Shown here piece by piece: positions 8,676-16,708 of a DNA stretch of 64,000 nt. Under the pieces are notes generated by a model. The model was not told the origin of the DNA. It saw only the letters and a program-made list of their open reading frames with translations, and searched no databases. The translations under genes were made by a program, and so were the position numbers. Source of the stretch: an uncultured Bacteroidota bacterium (GTDB lineage: Bacteria > Bacteroidota > Bacteroidia > Bacteroidales > P3); contig CADBDA010000002.1 of NCBI GenBank assembly GCA_902793295.1, positions 186,001 to 250,000 on the forward strand, in the 5' to 3' direction. The first letter of the stretch is position 1. Each line of letters opens with the position of its first letter.

Positions 8676-11426
8676 CTATTTTTTATAATAGTATTCGTAA
8701 AAACGCCTGTAAGCTTCAATGTTTTTCTGGTTGTAGAAGGTATTGTAGTTGCGTGTGGAGATTGTAAAGATTTGGTAGTCATGGGGGTTGTATTGCGACA
8801 AGGGACCGCCGTCCAGCAGCAGGTGGGTCTTGTAGTTTTCCGCCTCTTCGGCATTTTTAAAGCGGTGTATTGTAATCAGCTGGATGGTGTCGGTAAAAAG
8901 TAGCGGACTGGATCTGTATCCACTGTTCGCATAGTTTTGCTGGTTGAAATCGCTTATGGCGTATTGTAGTTGTGTTGCCACAATTTTTTTGTCGTTGATA
9001 AGAATGGCCACGTAGTGTGTTTCGAGTTCCCGGTAACGGTACATCAGACTCTCGGGTGGCAGCTCTTCTGCGGGTTGTGTTGAAGTACTGTTGTTGTCAG
9101 TCTTTTCCGATGCCACATCTTTAGTGTTTTCAGCATATCGTGATTGGCCTTTGGCCTCGTCGTCTGATGAAATGTTCTCGAGCGAGGATGAGTAATAGCC
9201 GGTGCGCAGGTAGCTCAACTGCTCTTTGGCCAGACCAACCAGCTGCGTAGTGTCGGGATAATCGGCAATAATGGATTGGAAAACGACTACAGCAGTCGAA
9301 GTGTCTCCGGTCTGGGCACACGACAACCCTTTCCAATAACGGAATTTGCCCATTAGTGGTTGCTCATTGTAGTGTTCCAATGCCTCGTCAACATGTTTGA
9401 TGACATCGTAGTATTTCTTTCTCCTGTAGAGGCTATAAACGGTTGCATATTCGTTTTGTGCCACTTCGCTTCGTTTGATGATCTCCAGATAATATTCGTC
9501 GTCGCGAATCATGTTGGCGTAGTCACTGTCTGGAAATCCCATGAGCACCATGTCTCTGTAGTAGTTGGCGTTAGGCGTGTTACCTTGTTTGGTGTAGATG
9601 CGCCATAGCTGGTAGAAGGCCTGTGCAATCTCGTCAGCGTCGGGATAGTCCTTCGCCAGACGCAGATAGCATTCCAATGCCCTGTCGGTATTTTCAATGC
9701 CGTCATAGTAGATGTATCCTGCATTGAGCAGACATTTGGCTATTTGCATATGCATCGTGTCGCGCTGCCCCTGCGTCTTGGGCAGGTCCTTCAAATAGTA
9801 GGCCTCGTTGTGAGGATCGTTAGGATTGTCTTTCGGATTGATTTTGATTTCGTTGGAAGTGGAGTCGCTGTCATCTTCTTCCTCGTTTCCCATGTCCGAC
9901 GATTCCGATCCGGGAATCAATGTGCTCATGGCAATCGAACTGCGTTTCGAGATGAACCAGTAGTCGTCAAGTGCGCGCATACCCCAGCGTTGGCGGAAGG
10001 TTTCCTTGCCTTTGCTGACCGTGTTGTGGTTGTAGAAATACCAATCACCTTGTAGTGTATTCTGTTGTGCTTGAGCGTCTTTGTTGAACTCTTCTATCAG
10101 TTTCTGCTCGGCCTCTTCTTTTTCGCGTTGGTTGAGTTCCTCTATTTTTTTCCGAATAAGGGCTGTGCGTTTTTCAGGACTCATGTCGGCCATGGCCAAC
10201 AGGCTGTCGTTGAGTTCAACCATGCGAGTATTTTCCACCAATGCCGTCAAGGTGTTGTAGCGTGAGCGTATCTCGTCGAAATTGGGGTATCCGGGTTTGA
10301 TGATGTGCATGGCGGTGTCGTAATAGCTCTGTGCCTCGTTGTAATTCTCGTACAGTTCGTAGAGTATGTCGGCCATTCGAAGAGCCGATTTCGCTTTTTG
10401 GGCGGGGTTGCCCGAAGCAGCCTGGACTGACAGCTTGTAGTTGTCGCAGGCTTTTTTGGCATCTTTCAAGCCCATATACATCTCTGCCTTGGCGTAGTAG
10501 ATCTGGTCCTTGAATTCCTCGTTCTTTTTGTCGTTTAGCATACGGTCCAGTCCGCGCTCCAGCTTGTCGACATCGGTGTGTTTCACATCGGCGCACGATG
10601 CCATATTGATTCGGGCATTGAACTCCATCACGTAGTCAGGATGGCATTTCAGCACTTTCTCGAAATACTTTGATGCCGTAGGGCGTTTTTCCAGTTTCTG
10701 GTATATCTGCGCCATGATGAAGTAAAGACGGGCCTTGGTCTGATGGTCTGACACTTCGTCCAGTGCCAGACGGATGTATTGAACGGCTTTTTTGTATTTT
10801 TCCTGAGGAAGAACAGCCTCAATCATGGCCAGATAGAGCTTGTCAGCCAGCTTGGGGGTGAAGTTCTGTTTCCCCTGTTCGTTGACCAAACCGTCCAAGG
10901 CCAGCTCGGCGTCGCTGTATTGTTTCTCTTGTGTCATGCAGCGTGCCAGTAGTATGCGCGCTTCGTCGGCTTCAGGCGATCCGTTGTATTGCGACATTAT
11001 CAGTCGGCAGGTATTGGCCGTCGCGGCATAGTCTTGTTTGTAGAACGTGGCATAGGCCGTCAGCAAGTAGCAGTTTTTCACATACTTCACATGCTCTTTC
11101 CCTTGCACATAGATGCTATGCTTCTTGATGCCCTTCACCCCTTTCTCTATGGCTTTGTCCATGTGGCTGAACACACCCATGGCTTGTTCCTTGGTGCCGA
11201 TTTGGTACACGGGGAGTATCAGTGTGTAGTCGTCCCTGAAGGTTTTTCCCAAAGTGCGGACACCTTGTTTGTAACTTTCGTTGCCGTTCCACCATACATT
11301 GTAGTGACAGGTGGTGTTGTGATAGGTTATATTGGCCCACTTTGCTTTTTGGGTCGAACAACTGCCCAACAGTACCGTCGCCAGTCCTGCCAGTGCCATA
11401 ATGCTATTTCTTGCAAAGTGGGTCAT
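8676..11426 (-). CDS. porW: type IX secretion system TPR lipoprotein PorW/SprE
   Basis: A 916-residue lipoprotein with a lipobox ending GSC (about residues 21-23). Long arrays of TPR-like helices run from about 110 to 430 and 560 to 760. The segment after the lipobox, ITYHNTTCHYNVWWNGNESYKQGV, is the hallmark of PorW/SprE. These proteins are needed for type IX secretion and gliding in Porphyromonas and Flavobacterium. The middle contains a charged coiled-coil stretch (KIEELNQREKEEAEQK, about 430-446) and an acidic Ser/Asp linker. The C-terminus forms a small domain ending YRRFYEYYYKK. The neighbours bactofilin and AtpZ agree with this assignment. Its presence implies the cell secretes proteins by T9SS, with the rest of the machinery encoded elsewhere. 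Confidence 0.88.
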   Translation of the reverse strand: MTHFARNSIMALAGLATVLLGSCSTQKAKWANITYHNTTCHYNVWWNGNESYKQGVRTLGKTFRDDYTLILPVYQIGTKEQAMGVFSHMDKAIEKGVKGIKKHSIYVQGKEHVKYVKNCYLLTAYATFYKQDYAATANTCRLIMSQYNGSPEADEARILLARCMTQEKQYSDAELALDGLVNEQGKQNFTPKLADKLYLAMIEAVLPQEKYKKAVQYIRLALDEVSDHQTKARLYFIMAQIYQKLEKRPTASKYFEKVLKCHPDYVMEFNARINMASCADVKHTDVDKLERGLDRMLNDKKNEEFKDQIYYAKAEMYMGLKDAKKACDNYKLSVQAASGNPAQKAKSALRMADILYELYENYNEAQSYYDTAMHIIKPGYPNFDEIRSRYNTLTALVENTRMVELNDSLLAMADMSPEKRTALIRKKIEELNQREKEEAEQKLIEEFNKDAQAQQNTLQGDWYFYNHNTVSKGKETFRQRWGMRALDDYWFISKRSSIAMSTLIPGSESSDMGNEEEDDSDSTSNEIKINPKDNPNDPHNEAYYLKDLPKTQGQRDTMHMQIAKCLLNAGYIYYDGIENTDRALECYLRLAKDYPDADEIAQAFYQLWRIYTKQGNTPNANYYRDMVLMGFPDSDYANMIRDDEYYLEIIKRSEVAQNEYATVYSLYRRKKYYDVIKHVDEALEHYNEQPLMGKFRYWKGLSCAQTGDTSTAVVVFQSIIADYPDTTQLVGLAKEQLSYLRTGYYSSSLENISSDDEAKGQSRYAENTKDVASEKTDNNSTSTQPAEELPPESLMYRYRELETHYVAILINDKKIVATQLQYAISDFNQQNYANSGYRSSPLLFTDTIQLITIHRFKNAEEAENYKTHLLLDGGPLSQYNPHDYQIFTISTRNYNTFYNQKNIEAYRRFYEYYYKK

Positions 11427-11503
11427 TTTTTGTCGATAAAATAATATATGTTAACGAACAATCGGTTCTCTTATTGTGTTGGCGTCGTGCCGAAATCATA
11501 ATA

Positions 11504-11537
11504 CGGGCTTTTATCAGATAAAAGAAGGCTCTGCCCG
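11504..11537. repeat. inverted repeat between ychF and porW
   Basis: A perfect 8-bp inverted repeat (11508-11515 with 11517-11524) is nested inside a 5-bp CGGGC/GCCCG pair (11504-11508 and 11533-11537). It lies between the ychF stop and the porW start. No T-run follows on either strand, so a rho-independent terminator is not supported. It may shape the ychF mRNA end or the porW control region. Confidence 0.35.
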
Positions 11538-11543
11538 CTGGGT

Positions 11544-12644
11544 TTAAACGTTGAACCGAAAGTGCATGATGTCGCCGTCTTGTACCACATAGTCTTTCCC
11601 TTCGACTGATATTTTGCCGGCTTCACGACACTTGGCTTCGCTACCTAGGGCAACATAGTCGTCGAATTTGATGACCTCAGCACGGATAAAGCCTCGCTCG
11701 AAGTCGCTATGTATAATACCCGCAGTCTGAGGAGCTTTCATTCCCTTTCGAAATGTCCAAGCACGACACTCTTTGGGACCTGCGGTCAGAAAGGTCTGCA
11801 GATTGAGCAGTTTGTAAGCCGCTTTAATCAGTCGGTTCACACCCGATTCTTTTAATCCCAGGTCTTCGAGGAACAACTGCTTTTCTTCGTAGGTCTCCAG
11901 CTCGGCGATGTCGGCTTCGATGCCAGCACCGATGAGCAATACCTCGGCATCTTCGTCTTTGACGGCATCCATTACCTGTTGGGAGTACTTGTTGCCAGTG
12001 ACGACCGATTTTTCATCGACATTGCACACATACAGTATAGGCTTGGCAGTCAGAAGCATCAAGTCCTTGGCGGCTTCTTGCTGCGATTCGTCCAGTTTCA
12101 CGGTTCTGGCGCTTTTGCCTTGCAACAGAGCGTCGCGGTAAAGGTCCATCACTTCAACCAGCTTCTTCGATTTGGGGTCGCCGCCAGTTTTGGCTTTCTT
12201 CTCCTCTTTGGCATACCGGTTTTCTATTGTCTCCAGGTCCTTGAACTGCAGCTCCAGGTCGATGGTCAATTTGTCGCGTACAGGGTCGATGCTTCCATCG
12301 ACATGGGTGATGTTGTCGTCTTCAAAGCATCGAAGCACATGGATGATGGCATCGGTGGTCCTAATGTCACCCAAGAATTTGTTTCCGAGGCCCTCGCCTT
12401 TTGATGCGCCCTTTACCAGTCCGGCAATATCGACAATCTCGACGGTGGCTGGCACTACACTTGCTGGCCGTTCTATCTCAACGAGTTTGTTCAGTCGTTC
12501 ATCGGGTACTGTGATGACTCCCACATTGGGTTCAATGGTACAGAAAGGGAAGTTGGCTGCTTGAGCCTTAGCGTTGCTCAGACAGTTGAACAGGGTGGAT
12601 TTTCCCACATTGGGTAATCCGACAATTCCACATTGCAATGACAT
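11544..12644 (-). CDS. ychF: ribosome-binding ATPase YchF
   Basis: YchF is an Obg-family P-loop protein that hydrolyses ATP rather than GTP and binds ribosomes. The length, 366 residues, is typical. Visible motifs are GLPNVGKST (P-loop, 8-16), the switch region FPFCTIEPNVG (about 32-42), DIAGLVKGA (about 72-80), and NVDE in place of the GTP-specific NKxD. A C-terminal TGS domain is marked by FRKGMKAPQTAGIIHSD and VQDGDIMHF. The terminal FNV matches the usual YchF end. It is expressed singly; a 117-nt gap separates it from porW. Confidence 0.97.
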   Translation of the reverse strand: MSLQCGIVGLPNVGKSTLFNCLSNAKAQAANFPFCTIEPNVGVITVPDERLNKLVEIERPASVVPATVEIVDIAGLVKGASKGEGLGNKFLGDIRTTDAIIHVLRCFEDDNITHVDGSIDPVRDKLTIDLELQFKDLETIENRYAKEEKKAKTGGDPKSKKLVEVMDLYRDALLQGKSARTVKLDESQQEAAKDLMLLTAKPILYVCNVDEKSVVTGNKYSQQVMDAVKDEDAEVLLIGAGIEADIAELETYEEKQLFLEDLGLKESGVNRLIKAAYKLLNLQTFLTAGPKECRAWTFRKGMKAPQTAGIIHSDFERGFIRAEVIKFDDYVALGSEAKCREAGKISVEGKDYVVQDGDIMHFRFNV

Positions 12645-12745
12645 ATCTTATTATCTTTGTTATCTTTAATGTTTAAAAAATTTATTCTTCGTTTGAGTGT
12701 TTTCTTCCGTTGTTGGGCGTCAGGTCCGTTCGGTTAAGGGACTTG

Positions 12746-13939
12746 TCAATAGCTTCTTTCAAATTGTTCTAGCGACAAACGTTCCCGATCGGTCAGTCTG
12801 GGTTGTTGGACGGCTGGCGGTTGTTTTGTGGGTTCCTTCTTCGATTGGGTTTTGGAGGCTGTTTGTGACTTTTTATTGTCTTTATTGTCGGGTCTTGTTT
12901 TGGTATTTTCGGTGGTTTTTGATTTTTTATTGCTCGTAGGGGTGGTGTGGCTTTGTATGATCGTTGTATTTGTTGGTTTTGCCTCTGCCGCTGTTTCCGA
13001 TTGCGTCTTTGTTATTGTTTTTGTTTTTGTTTTCGGTTTTGTTTTAGTCTTCATTCCCAAGTATGTTGGAGAGCCCGGATTGACATATTGTTTCATTTCG
13101 GACGGCGATTCGCCTTCGTATTGGGTTGTTCTAAGGGTGATATGGAAGCACGATCCGCGTTCGTATTTCACATAGCAAAGCCCCTCATAACGTATTTCGT
13201 ACAACGCTTCGGCCAAAATCTCTTTGCAGCGGTCCACCACTGTATCAGCTTCGTTTTGATACAGATAGCGCTGGGCTGATATGTCAAAGGTAGTGCCGTA
13301 GATATGGCATGAGGTGTCGGTGGCGTTCCGATTCACACGTCGCAGGTTGCGTTCGCTTTCTTCGGTACGTAGTGCGCTTGTGACAATGACCTTGTATGCT
13401 CCCAAATCAGGATAACGTTCATGCATCAGTTTTTGAAACCGGTCTCCGATATAGTGCAGCAGCAATACGGCTTCCGGAATCAGGAACGGACGCGAATGGT
13501 ACATGGTGTCGACGTGATAGCACTTAGTGCTGAAAAGTGACACTAGTTCGTCACTCTTGGCGGGGTCGCCCAAGGTATGGGGGTTGATACCGATGCTTCG
13601 TGCGGCCGACAACTGGACGTAGTTGGAGTCATTGAACAGTTGCCTGTAGGTCTCATTCCGCCAATCGACAGCTGGTATGGCTTCCCGTTTGATGCGACGG
13701 CGGACCACGGTCTCCGACATGTGGTTTGTGTTGCTTTTCGGATGTTCACCAGTGATTGCGGACCATTGCTCTTGGTGTCGACCGCTTTCTGAGGATGAAT
13801 TCCGGACTTTGCGGGCTGAAACAAACACCACGATAGCCGCTCCAAGACAAACCAACACGGACAGGTGTAGGGCTTTGCGCTTGACAACACCTTTCCGTCG
13901 GCTTTCGCCGGAGGGGTTCGTATAGGGGCGATACATCAT
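12746..13939 (-). CDS. DUF5715 family protein with M15-like metal-site motif
   Basis: A 397-residue membrane-anchored protein. Residues 24-42 form a transmembrane segment, and the periplasmic domain (about 85-285) fits the Bacteroidota DUF5715 family. TSALRTEE (188-195), SCHIYGTTFDIS (210-221) and CFHI (264-267) reproduce the spacing of D-Ala-D-Ala carboxypeptidases of family M15: H212, D219 and H266 would be zinc ligands. A role in peptidoglycan trimming is therefore plausible, though unproven for the family. The C-terminal 100 residues are low complexity, rich in Lys/Thr with KT repeats around 295-315, then a Pro/Gln stretch. ATG codons at 13939 and 13936 are both possible. It follows the lipoprotein gene after 4 nt. 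Confidence 0.75.
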   Translation of the reverse strand: MMYRPYTNPSGESRRKGVVKRKALHLSVLVCLGAAIVVFVSARKVRNSSSESGRHQEQWSAITGEHPKSNTNHMSETVVRRRIKREAIPAVDWRNETYRQLFNDSNYVQLSAARSIGINPHTLGDPAKSDELVSLFSTKCYHVDTMYHSRPFLIPEAVLLLHYIGDRFQKLMHERYPDLGAYKVIVTSALRTEESERNLRRVNRNATDTSCHIYGTTFDISAQRYLYQNEADTVVDRCKEILAEALYEIRYEGLCYVKYERGSCFHITLRTTQYEGESPSEMKQYVNPGSPTYLGMKTKTKPKTKTKTITKTQSETAAEAKPTNTTIIQSHTTPTSNKKSKTTENTKTRPDNKDNKKSQTASKTQSKKEPTKQPPAVQQPRLTDRERLSLEQFERSY

Positions 13940-13943
13940 CTCG

Positions 13944-14366
13944 CTATTGTCTTACAAAATGTTGGCAAATCAGTATGTTGTTCAACATCGAAGAGAGAAT
14001 AAGTGTGTCATTTGTCAGATGGTTCACCATCTGGGTGTCGATTCCGCCATCAGGCAATTTTTTGATATAAAGCGTGTCGCCTTGTACGTTGACGCTCCAT
14101 GCTATTTCTTGGTTCATCACATCAATCTGATGTTGGTGTCCGGTAAAACATGCGTTTTCGGTGAAGCAGCAGGAGTCGGGTGCTGGATTGTCATCCAATG
14201 TCCACACCTGATCGAAACCGAAGTCTCTCATATTGATGCAGTCTGCTCCGTAGCAGAATTTTTCCAATCGCCACGAACCTTGCAGTTTCGACGATTTGCC
14301 ACATCCCGACAATGTGGTTATGGCAACTAGCAGAACGACAATTGTTTTAACGCTTATCCTTTTCAT
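13944..14366 (-). CDS. small lipocalin-like lipoprotein
   Basis: A 140-residue predicted lipoprotein of unknown role. A signal peptide with lipobox LSGC is followed by LQGSWRLEKF, a start typical of Bacteroidota lipocalin-like domains. A beta-rich body holds two Cys pairs (CYGADC, CCF/ACF) that could form disulfides. An in-frame start 19 codons upstream exists but would bury the signal peptide; ATG 14366 places the charged MKRIS segment correctly. It sits between the HAD phosphatase and the DUF5715 gene in a tight run. Confidence 0.7.
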   Translation of the reverse strand: MKRISVKTIVVLLVAITTLSGCGKSSKLQGSWRLEKFCYGADCINMRDFGFDQVWTLDDNPAPDSCCFTENACFTGHQHQIDVMNQEIAWSVNVQGDTLYIKKLPDGGIDTQMVNHLTNDTLILSSMLNNILICQHFVRQ

Positions 14367-14394
14367 AACCTTAATAATATGTTTCGACTCTTGT

Positions 14395-14925
14395 TTATTT
14401 GTCCAATGAACGCGCGTAGTCAATCAGGGTATTGTAGTAATAGTTGACCAGATGGGGATTCTGTGTCGCCACTTCCGGCTCGTCGCCCACTAGCACAGTG
14501 GTCATTCCTGCCCTATGGCCGAAAAGCATGTCGCTCTTGGTGTCGCCAACCATGACAGACTCCTTCAACCGAATGTCGGGAAAGTCTCTGCGAGCTTGCA
14601 GGGCCATGCCGATGGACGGTTTTCGCATAAAAGAATTTGCGCTCTTCAGAGCGGGACAGTAGTAGATATGGTCTATCTTTCCGCCTGCACTATTCACCTG
14701 TTCCACAAACCATTGGTGTATCTTGTCTAAGTCGGCCTCACTCATCAGTTTCTTGCCGATGCCTTGCTGGTTAGTGACCATAAAGATATGGTCAAAATGG
14801 CGGGCAAAAATGGCCATGGCTTCCAATACCCCGTCAATGAGTTTGAAATCTTCCAGCCGTGTGACATAGCCGTCAGGAATGCGGACATTGATGACACCGT
14901 CGCGATCCAAAAAAAGTGAAGCCAT
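14395..14925 (-). CDS. HAD-IIIA phosphatase, GmhB-like
   Basis: A 176-residue hydrolase of the HAD-IIIA/histidinol-phosphatase-like group. Motif I is FLDRDGVIN (5-13), motif II VTNQQGIGKK (about 50-59), motif III RKPSIGM (about 100-106) and motif IV VGDTKSDM (about 126-133). The best-known relative is D-glycero-D-manno-heptose 1,7-bisphosphate 7-phosphatase (LPS heptose pathway). The zinc-binding Cys cluster of classical GmhB is reduced here to a single Cys in YYCPALKS, so the substrate is left open. It lies 38 nt after the glycosyltransferase gene in an envelope-related cluster. Confidence 0.78.
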   Translation of the reverse strand: MASLFLDRDGVINVRIPDGYVTRLEDFKLIDGVLEAMAIFARHFDHIFMVTNQQGIGKKLMSEADLDKIHQWFVEQVNSAGGKIDHIYYCPALKSANSFMRKPSIGMALQARRDFPDIRLKESVMVGDTKSDMLFGHRAGMTTVLVGDEPEVATQNPHLVNYYYNTLIDYARSLDK

Positions 14926-14963
14926 CGTTCGTCTTTACAATTGTTTTATCTATGGTTTGTATT

Positions 14964-15902
14964 CTAATCTTCCAGTTCTTTCTCAATGAGATAGGTGTTT
15001 CTTGTTGAAGAATTCCTGCAGATGAGTTCTCCGAGAAATCCGCCTAGGAAAAGCATGGCGCCAATCAACACAAAAAGCATCGAAAGGTAAAACCATACAC
15101 TGTTTGTCAGCGCAATGCGTCCGCAAAGCCGCAGTACGCAGACCAGTACCAGAGCTGCGAAACCTAGCAGGAAGCAGCAGGAACCTACCAGACCGAAGAA
15201 ATGCATGGGTTGTTTGCCGAATTTCGACATGAACATGATGGACATGAGGTCCAAGTAGCCGTTCACAAAACGGTTCAGTCCGAATTTGGTCACACCATAT
15301 TCGCGTTTGCGGTGCTGTACCACCTTCTCGCCTATTTTGGTGAATCCGGCCCATTTGGCAATGACGGGAATGTAGCGATGCATCTCACCGTACACCTCTA
15401 TCGATTTGACCACATCGCGCCGATAAGCTTTGAGTCCGCAATTGAAGTCGTGCAACTTGATGCCCGACATTTTGCGTGTCGTCCAGTTGAAAAACTTTGA
15501 GGGAATGTTTTTGGCCAGTTTGGAGTCGTAGCGTTTCTTCTTCCATCCCGACACCATGTCGTAGCCCTCTTCTGTTATCATCCGGTACAGCTCGGGTACT
15601 TCGTCGGGACTGTCCTGCAGGTCGGCGTCCATAGTAATCACCACATCGCCTTGAGCGTGGCCGAAACCTACGTTGAGCGCCGCGGATTTGCCGTAGTTGC
15701 GACGAAATTTCACGCCCTTGTAACAAGGGTTCTTTTTATGCAATTCTTCAATGACGTTCCAGGAATTGTCTTTGCTGCCGTCGTCGACCATGATTACCTC
15801 GTATGTGAAGCCGTTGGCCTCCATCACTCGGTCTATCCATTCTGCCAGATGCGGCAACGATTCGTCTTCATTGAATAGTGGAACAACAATACTGATATTC
15901 AT
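14964..15902 (-). CDS. GT2 glycosyltransferase with C-terminal membrane anchor (DPM1/ArnC-like)
   Basis: A 312-residue family-2 glycosyltransferase. The N-terminus ISIVVPLFNEDESLP, VDDGSKDNS (about 40-48), TMDADLQDSP (DXD-like, about 90-99) and later DFNCGLKAYRR are the usual motifs of polyprenyl-phosphate sugar synthases. Two C-terminal hydrophobic helices (about 228-252 and 266-292) anchor it in the inner membrane, as in ArnC, GtrB and YkcC proteins. It probably transfers a sugar from a nucleotide donor to undecaprenyl phosphate; the sugar is not predictable. It starts 12 nt after the DUF4199 gene, a conserved pairing in this phylum. Confidence 0.88.
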   Translation of the reverse strand: MNISIVVPLFNEDESLPHLAEWIDRVMEANGFTYEVIMVDDGSKDNSWNVIEELHKKNPCYKGVKFRRNYGKSAALNVGFGHAQGDVVITMDADLQDSPDEVPELYRMITEEGYDMVSGWKKKRYDSKLAKNIPSKFFNWTTRKMSGIKLHDFNCGLKAYRRDVVKSIEVYGEMHRYIPVIAKWAGFTKIGEKVVQHRKREYGVTKFGLNRFVNGYLDLMSIMFMSKFGKQPMHFFGLVGSCCFLLGFAALVLVCVLRLCGRIALTNSVWFYLSMLFVLIGAMLFLGGFLGELICRNSSTRNTYLIEKELED

Positions 15903-15914
15903 GTTATTATATTA

Positions 15915-16475
15915 TTATTTGTTCTTGTTTGTTTTGGGCCGGACAATGTTTTTCTCCGTTCGGAACAACAATGCAGCGATAAAGGCTGTCATGATGGACA
16001 TGACGGCTGTGAGGAATGTGCCGATAAGCGCCCAAGTGTGAAGCTTGTAGGTCCTCATGACGGCAATGGTTTGGGCTTTTTCTTCGGGGGTGCTGTTGCC
16101 TTGGCTTTCGTTTTCAATAAACTGCTGCATGCAACGCTCAGGGAATTCGGTGTCGATAACACCACCATAAAGCATCAGAAACAGACCGTAGACGATAGCG
16201 GCCACAACGCCCAATCCCAACCCGTAGAGCATCTGCTCTTTAAAGAATACTTTCTTCTCGGGCAGTTTTTCCCGATAACGATAGGCAAAAAAGAGGGCGG
16301 CTACCAGAAGGGCGATGTCGGTATAGAGCGAATGGGGAACACTGAGGGGATAGTAGATGATTTTCATGAAAAGGACTACGGCAACGAGAAAGAGTCCCGT
16401 CAATGCTCCGTCGCGTAGATAGGCGATCCTGTATCTTCCGTATATGTCTGATTGATATCTTCTTAATAATACCAT
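15915..16475 (-). CDS. DUF4199 family membrane protein
   Basis: A 186-residue inner membrane protein with four hydrophobic segments (about 25-43, 49-66, 82-104 and 148-172), matching DUF4199, which in Bacteroidota usually precedes a GT2 gene, as here. The loop FPERCMQQFIENESQ between helices 3 and 4 is periplasmic or cytosolic depending on topology. Its function is unknown; it may be a partner of the following glycosyltransferase. The promoter at 16495-16525 directly precedes it. Confidence 0.82.
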   Translation of the reverse strand: MVLLRRYQSDIYGRYRIAYLRDGALTGLFLVAVVLFMKIIYYPLSVPHSLYTDIALLVAALFFAYRYREKLPEKKVFFKEQMLYGLGLGVVAAIVYGLFLMLYGGVIDTEFPERCMQQFIENESQGNSTPEEKAQTIAVMRTYKLHTWALIGTFLTAVMSIMTAFIAALLFRTEKNIVRPKTNKNK

Positions 16476-16494
16476 GGTATGCTATTATGCAATG

Positions 16495-16525
16495 CAAAAT
16501 TACACATTTTCAGCGAAACAGCAAA
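16495..16525 (-). promoter_or_regulatory. Bacteroides-type promoter for the DUF4199-GT2 operon
   Basis: On the minus strand, TAATTTTG (16495-16502) fits TAnnTTTG, with TTTG at 16522-16525 and an exact 19-nt spacer. The leader to the ATG at 16475 would be only about 15 nt. The operon probably runs through to the DUF5715 gene, since all internal gaps are 4-38 nt. Confidence 0.75.
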
Positions 16526-16588
16526 ATCTATTGTTTTATTTTAAGAACAACTTTGCAAACAACCAAACCGGCAAAAGGTAATCTGTCC

Positions 16589-16640
16589 GACAAAACATTT
16601 CAATTTCGTTTTGTCAATCAAATATTTCTTTGTATCTTTG
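16589..16640 (+). promoter_or_regulatory. promoter with overlapping inverted repeat, lipoprotein/DUF5723 operon
   Basis: TTTG at 16610-16613 and TATCTTTG at 16633-16640 are separated by exactly 19 nt, a full match to the Bacteroides consensus. A perfect inverted repeat, GACAAAAC (16589-16596) and GTTTTGTC (16608-16615), overlaps the -33 box. This makes it a candidate operator for a dimeric regulator. The leader to the ATG at 16709 is about 60 nt. Confidence 0.72.
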
Positions 16641-16708
16641 CAAAATAAATACATTTGTTTTTATTAAGAATTAAACATTATTAATTAATTGACAAATACA
16701 AAGAAAAC

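Noticed and set aside
11504..11537. Rho-independent terminator after ychF
   Set aside because: A good inverted repeat is present, but no T-run follows on either strand. It is kept only as a repeat.
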